From contig JAMOAC010000188.1 of NCBI GenBank assembly GCA_023621975.1, positions 1 to 7,111 of the forward strand: DNA of 7,111 nt. Direction: 5' to 3'. A program made the translations under genes and the position numbers. Source of the stretch: Bacillota bacterium. GTDB taxonomy: Bacteria > Bacillota_A > Clostridia > Acetivibrionales > DUMB01. The stretch's first letter is position 1; every line of letters begins with the position of its first letter. Under the pieces are notes generated by a model. That model was not told where the DNA came from and did not search any database. It worked only from the letters and a program-made list of their open reading frames with translations. Positions 5,111-7,111 of this stretch are shown here, piece by piece.

Positions 5111-7110
5111 GGTATGCTTTGAGGTTTTATATCTTCAACAGCCAGATGGGACGGCGCGTTTTCTATATAAATTTCTCTTTCTTCTCCGGGAAGTAGATCA
5201 AAATATTCATCAGATAAATTGACATCATCTCCTAAATTGAAATGAACCGCATGGGCATAAGTATCAGACCATACTTTAAAGCGAATTGAATTGTTTGACT
5301 TTATTATGTTGCTCACCCTTACATCAGCTTTCCTTACATCCAGGTTTTTAAATACCTTCAGCCTGAGAACAGCCGGAAGCACTTCACTGTCAATGGGTTT
5401 CACGAAGCACACGCCCCTGGCAAAGTCATGTTCCCCTTTGTCGAAAGTGAGTATGATATCCCTGGAATAAGCGGGAAGGGTAATGCTTACCTTATCTGTC
5501 TGTCTCAATTTACCGTCAAAGGAAACGTAACCGTATTCCATATCGAAATTTACATCTCTTCCCGTTTCGTTTATTCCCATAACCCTGACATTGCCCTCAA
5601 TTTCCCGCATTATCAGCTTAATGGGAGCAAATGCCCTTTTTACATAATAAAAAGATGGTTTTCTCTTGAGGTAATAGTCGATTATACTCCAGCCAATTTC
5701 TCCCCAGCAGTCGTTATACATCCAGAACAGGCTCCCCCAGCAGTTCTTCTTGAACCTGATGGCTTCAAGCGAGTATTGATACATAAGGCCCTGGCAAAGG
5801 CCGGAGTATAACAGGTAACTGTCCAAATCCATATTGCCCGCCTTGCCATAATGTTTATAAACACCGGCCAAAACGGTCTTTTTTTCAAAGGTATTGGTAT
5901 GGTGATTCCATATTTCCCCTTCAAATGTAACAGGTTTTCCTTCGTGATACCTGTAAATTGAAGATTTCGCACAAGGACCTATATAACCATATTCTGAAAT
6001 AAACTTGGAACTTATTTTGTCATATTCTTCAGGCGTTATTCTCTTTTCCATATCCGGGTTCATGGTACAGTCTTGCCAGTGATGCCTGTCCCCTATCTCG
6101 TTGCAATTGGGGTTGTCCCCTCCATATGGAGAACTGTTCCAATATGGAATATTTGGACAATTTTTTTCCACAATCGACGGTGCTATCTTGTTATAGCAAA
6201 CAGCTCCGCCGTAGAAATTGTCCTGGATCCTGTCTTTCCACCATTCACAAAAGGCTATGGCGTTTTCATTGTTTCCGCACCAGAGAGCAATACAACTGTG
6301 ATTTCTCAGTCTTCTTGTCTGATAGTCTATTTCCCGCTCCACTTCCCTTGTAAACCATTCTTCGTTGTCGGGATACATGGCGCATGCAAACATAAAGTCC
6401 TGCCATACAAGTATGCCGTATTCGTCGCACTTTTCATAAAAGATGTCCTTTTCATACAGGCCTCCGCCCCATACTCTGAGCATGTTAAAATTGGCTTCTT
6501 TTGCTTCTTTTAACAACTTATCGTACTTGTCATCCGAAACCCTGGAATATATCGAATCCGCTGGCACCCAGTTACCACCCTTGCAAAAAGTCCTGACGCC
6601 GTTTACTTCAAATGAAAACAGCCTTTCTTTTTCATTAATCTTGTCCAGGTTCAACTTTATTGTCCTTATTCCGTATTTGAATTCCGGGTAATAAGTTTCA
6701 GCGCCGTCTGCTTCTGCATGAATCCTGACGGTATAAAGCTCCTGATTTCCCATGCCGTTAGGCCACCAAAGCTTTGGCTCCTTTATGACTGCCTTAAATT
6801 TTATGTAATTCAGTCCGGACCTGAGATGTTCTTCACTTTCAGCCGTCCATACATTATCTTCGTCCAACAGGAACTGAACCCGTATAACAGAATCAAAACT
6901 CCTGTAAGGATGAAGGTTCTCAACTTCGACACTGACATCCAGTTCCGCTTTCCCGTCGCAAACCGAATTTGTCACTACATGGGCACCGCGAATTGCCAGG
7001 CTTTTATATGCCCGGATATAAACGTCCTTCATAATTCCGCATGTAGCCACTCTTGGTCCCCAGTCCCATCCATATGCAAACTGTGGCTTTCTGACCGCAA
7101 CACGCCTTTT
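5107..7110 (-). CDS. GH2 beta-mannosidase, N-terminus outside window
   Basis: The frame is open to the right edge; 667 residues are visible and roughly 150-180 (the N-terminal sugar-binding domain) should lie beyond. A GTG at 7050 is an internal Val, because the codons before it read VRKPQFAYGWDWGPR, a hallmark of GH2 mannosidases. The enzyme removes terminal beta-mannose from oligosaccharides with retention. Signature blocks follow in order: KGGNWVPAD, LRVWGGGLYE, VWQDFMFACAMYP (mannosidase-type), LWCGNNENA with the acid/base Glu (codon 6267-6265), FISEYGY with the nucleophile Glu (5994-5992), and WGSLFWMYNDCWGEIGWSIIDYY. The C-terminal beta domain, with LLPGEERE near the end, looks complete. 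Both catalytic Glu residues are present, so it should be active. It probably acts in the cytoplasm on imported oligosaccharides, though the N-terminus needed to confirm this is not visible. Its stop overlaps the GTG of the 128-codon remnant by four bases. Confidence 0.95.
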   Translation of the reverse strand, partial: KRRVAVRKPQFAYGWDWGPRVATCGIMKDVYIRAYKSLAIRGAHVVTNSVCDGKAELDVSVEVENLHPYRSFDSVIRVQFLLDEDNVWTAESEEHLRSGLNYIKFKAVIKEPKLWWPNGMGNQELYTVRIHAEADGAETYYPEFKYGIRTIKLNLDKINEKERLFSFEVNGVRTFCKGGNWVPADSIYSRVSDDKYDKLLKEAKEANFNMLRVWGGGLYEKDIFYEKCDEYGILVWQDFMFACAMYPDNEEWFTREVEREIDYQTRRLRNHSCIALWCGNNENAIAFCEWWKDRIQDNFYGGAVCYNKIAPSIVEKNCPNIPYWNSSPYGGDNPNCNEIGDRHHWQDCTMNPDMEKRITPEEYDKISSKFISEYGYIGPCAKSSIYRYHEGKPVTFEGEIWNHHTNTFEKKTVLAGVYKHYGKAGNMDLDSYLLYSGLCQGLMYQYSLEAIRFKKNCWGSLFWMYNDCWGEIGWSIIDYYLKRKPSFYYVKRAFAPIKLIMREIEGNVRVMGINETGRDVNFDMEYGYVSFDGKLRQTDKVSITLPAYSRDIILTFDKGEHDFARGVCFVKPIDSEVLPAVLRLKVFKNLDVRKADVRVSNIIKSNNSIRFKVWSDTYAHAVHFNLGDDVNLSDEYFDLLPGEEREIYIENAPSHLAVEDIKPQSIP

Positions 7111-7111
7111 A

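Noticed and set aside
5428..5811. Plus-strand ORF of 127 codons, and a minus-strand ORF at 5682-5972
   Set aside because: Both are other-frame readings of the C-terminal part of the GH2 gene with no motif or ribosome-site support.
6073..6513. Plus-strand ORF of 146 codons
   Set aside because: It lies antisense inside the GH2 mannosidase, whose protein is clearly conserved; the plus-strand product shows no recognisable motif.
7048..7050. GTG at 7050 as start of the GH2 gene
   Set aside because: Upstream codons in the same frame encode the mannosidase hallmark YGWDWGPR and stay open to the edge, so the gene starts outside the window.
1..7111. CRISPR array, tRNA or rRNA genes, insertion sequences
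   Set aside because: No regularly spaced repeats, cloverleaf-like segments, transposase motifs or long terminal inverted repeats were seen on either strand.

Overview
The window is a carbohydrate-utilisation locus read entirely from the minus strand. AT-rich, Gram-positive-type sequence with strong AAGGAGG-like ribosome sites, a lipoprotein sugar-binding protein and an ABC importer without its own ATPase gene suggest a low-GC Firmicute, most likely an anaerobic polysaccharide-degrading Clostridia member. This assignment is inference from sequence style, not from a marker gene.

Layout in transcription order (right to left): a family GH2 beta-mannosidase that enters from the right edge (7110-5107, N-terminus outside the window); a 128-codon ORF overlapping its stop (5110-4724), which looks like a shrunken remnant of a clan GH-A glycosidase; a 117-bp gap with a palindromic LacI-type operator candidate and an excellent ribosome site; a family 1 extracellular sugar-binding lipoprotein (4606-3302); a 154-bp gap holding a perfect 18-bp stem-loop; two overlapping sugar ABC permeases (3147-2251 and 2258-1401); a 558-bp gene-poor gap (843-1400) with a possible promoter, two hairpins, a CBM9-like fragment and a second copy of part of the 128-codon ORF; and a GH130 mannoside phosphorylase-type gene (842-1) that runs off the left edge.

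Together the intact genes describe uptake and breakdown of beta-manno-oligosaccharides. The lipoprotein captures the oligosaccharide outside the cell and the two permeases import it, powered by an ATPase encoded elsewhere. The GH2 enzyme would hydrolyse terminal beta-mannose, and the GH130 enzyme would cleave beta-mannosides, probably with phosphate to give mannose 1-phosphate. The substrate assignment rests on the two enzymes, not on the transporter.

I see no new kind of system. The unusual content is the debris: two separate decayed carbohydrate-enzyme fragments and a 63-bp block present once inside the remnant ORF and once just upstream of the GH130 gene. These suggest that the locus once held more genes and lost them by rearrangement.
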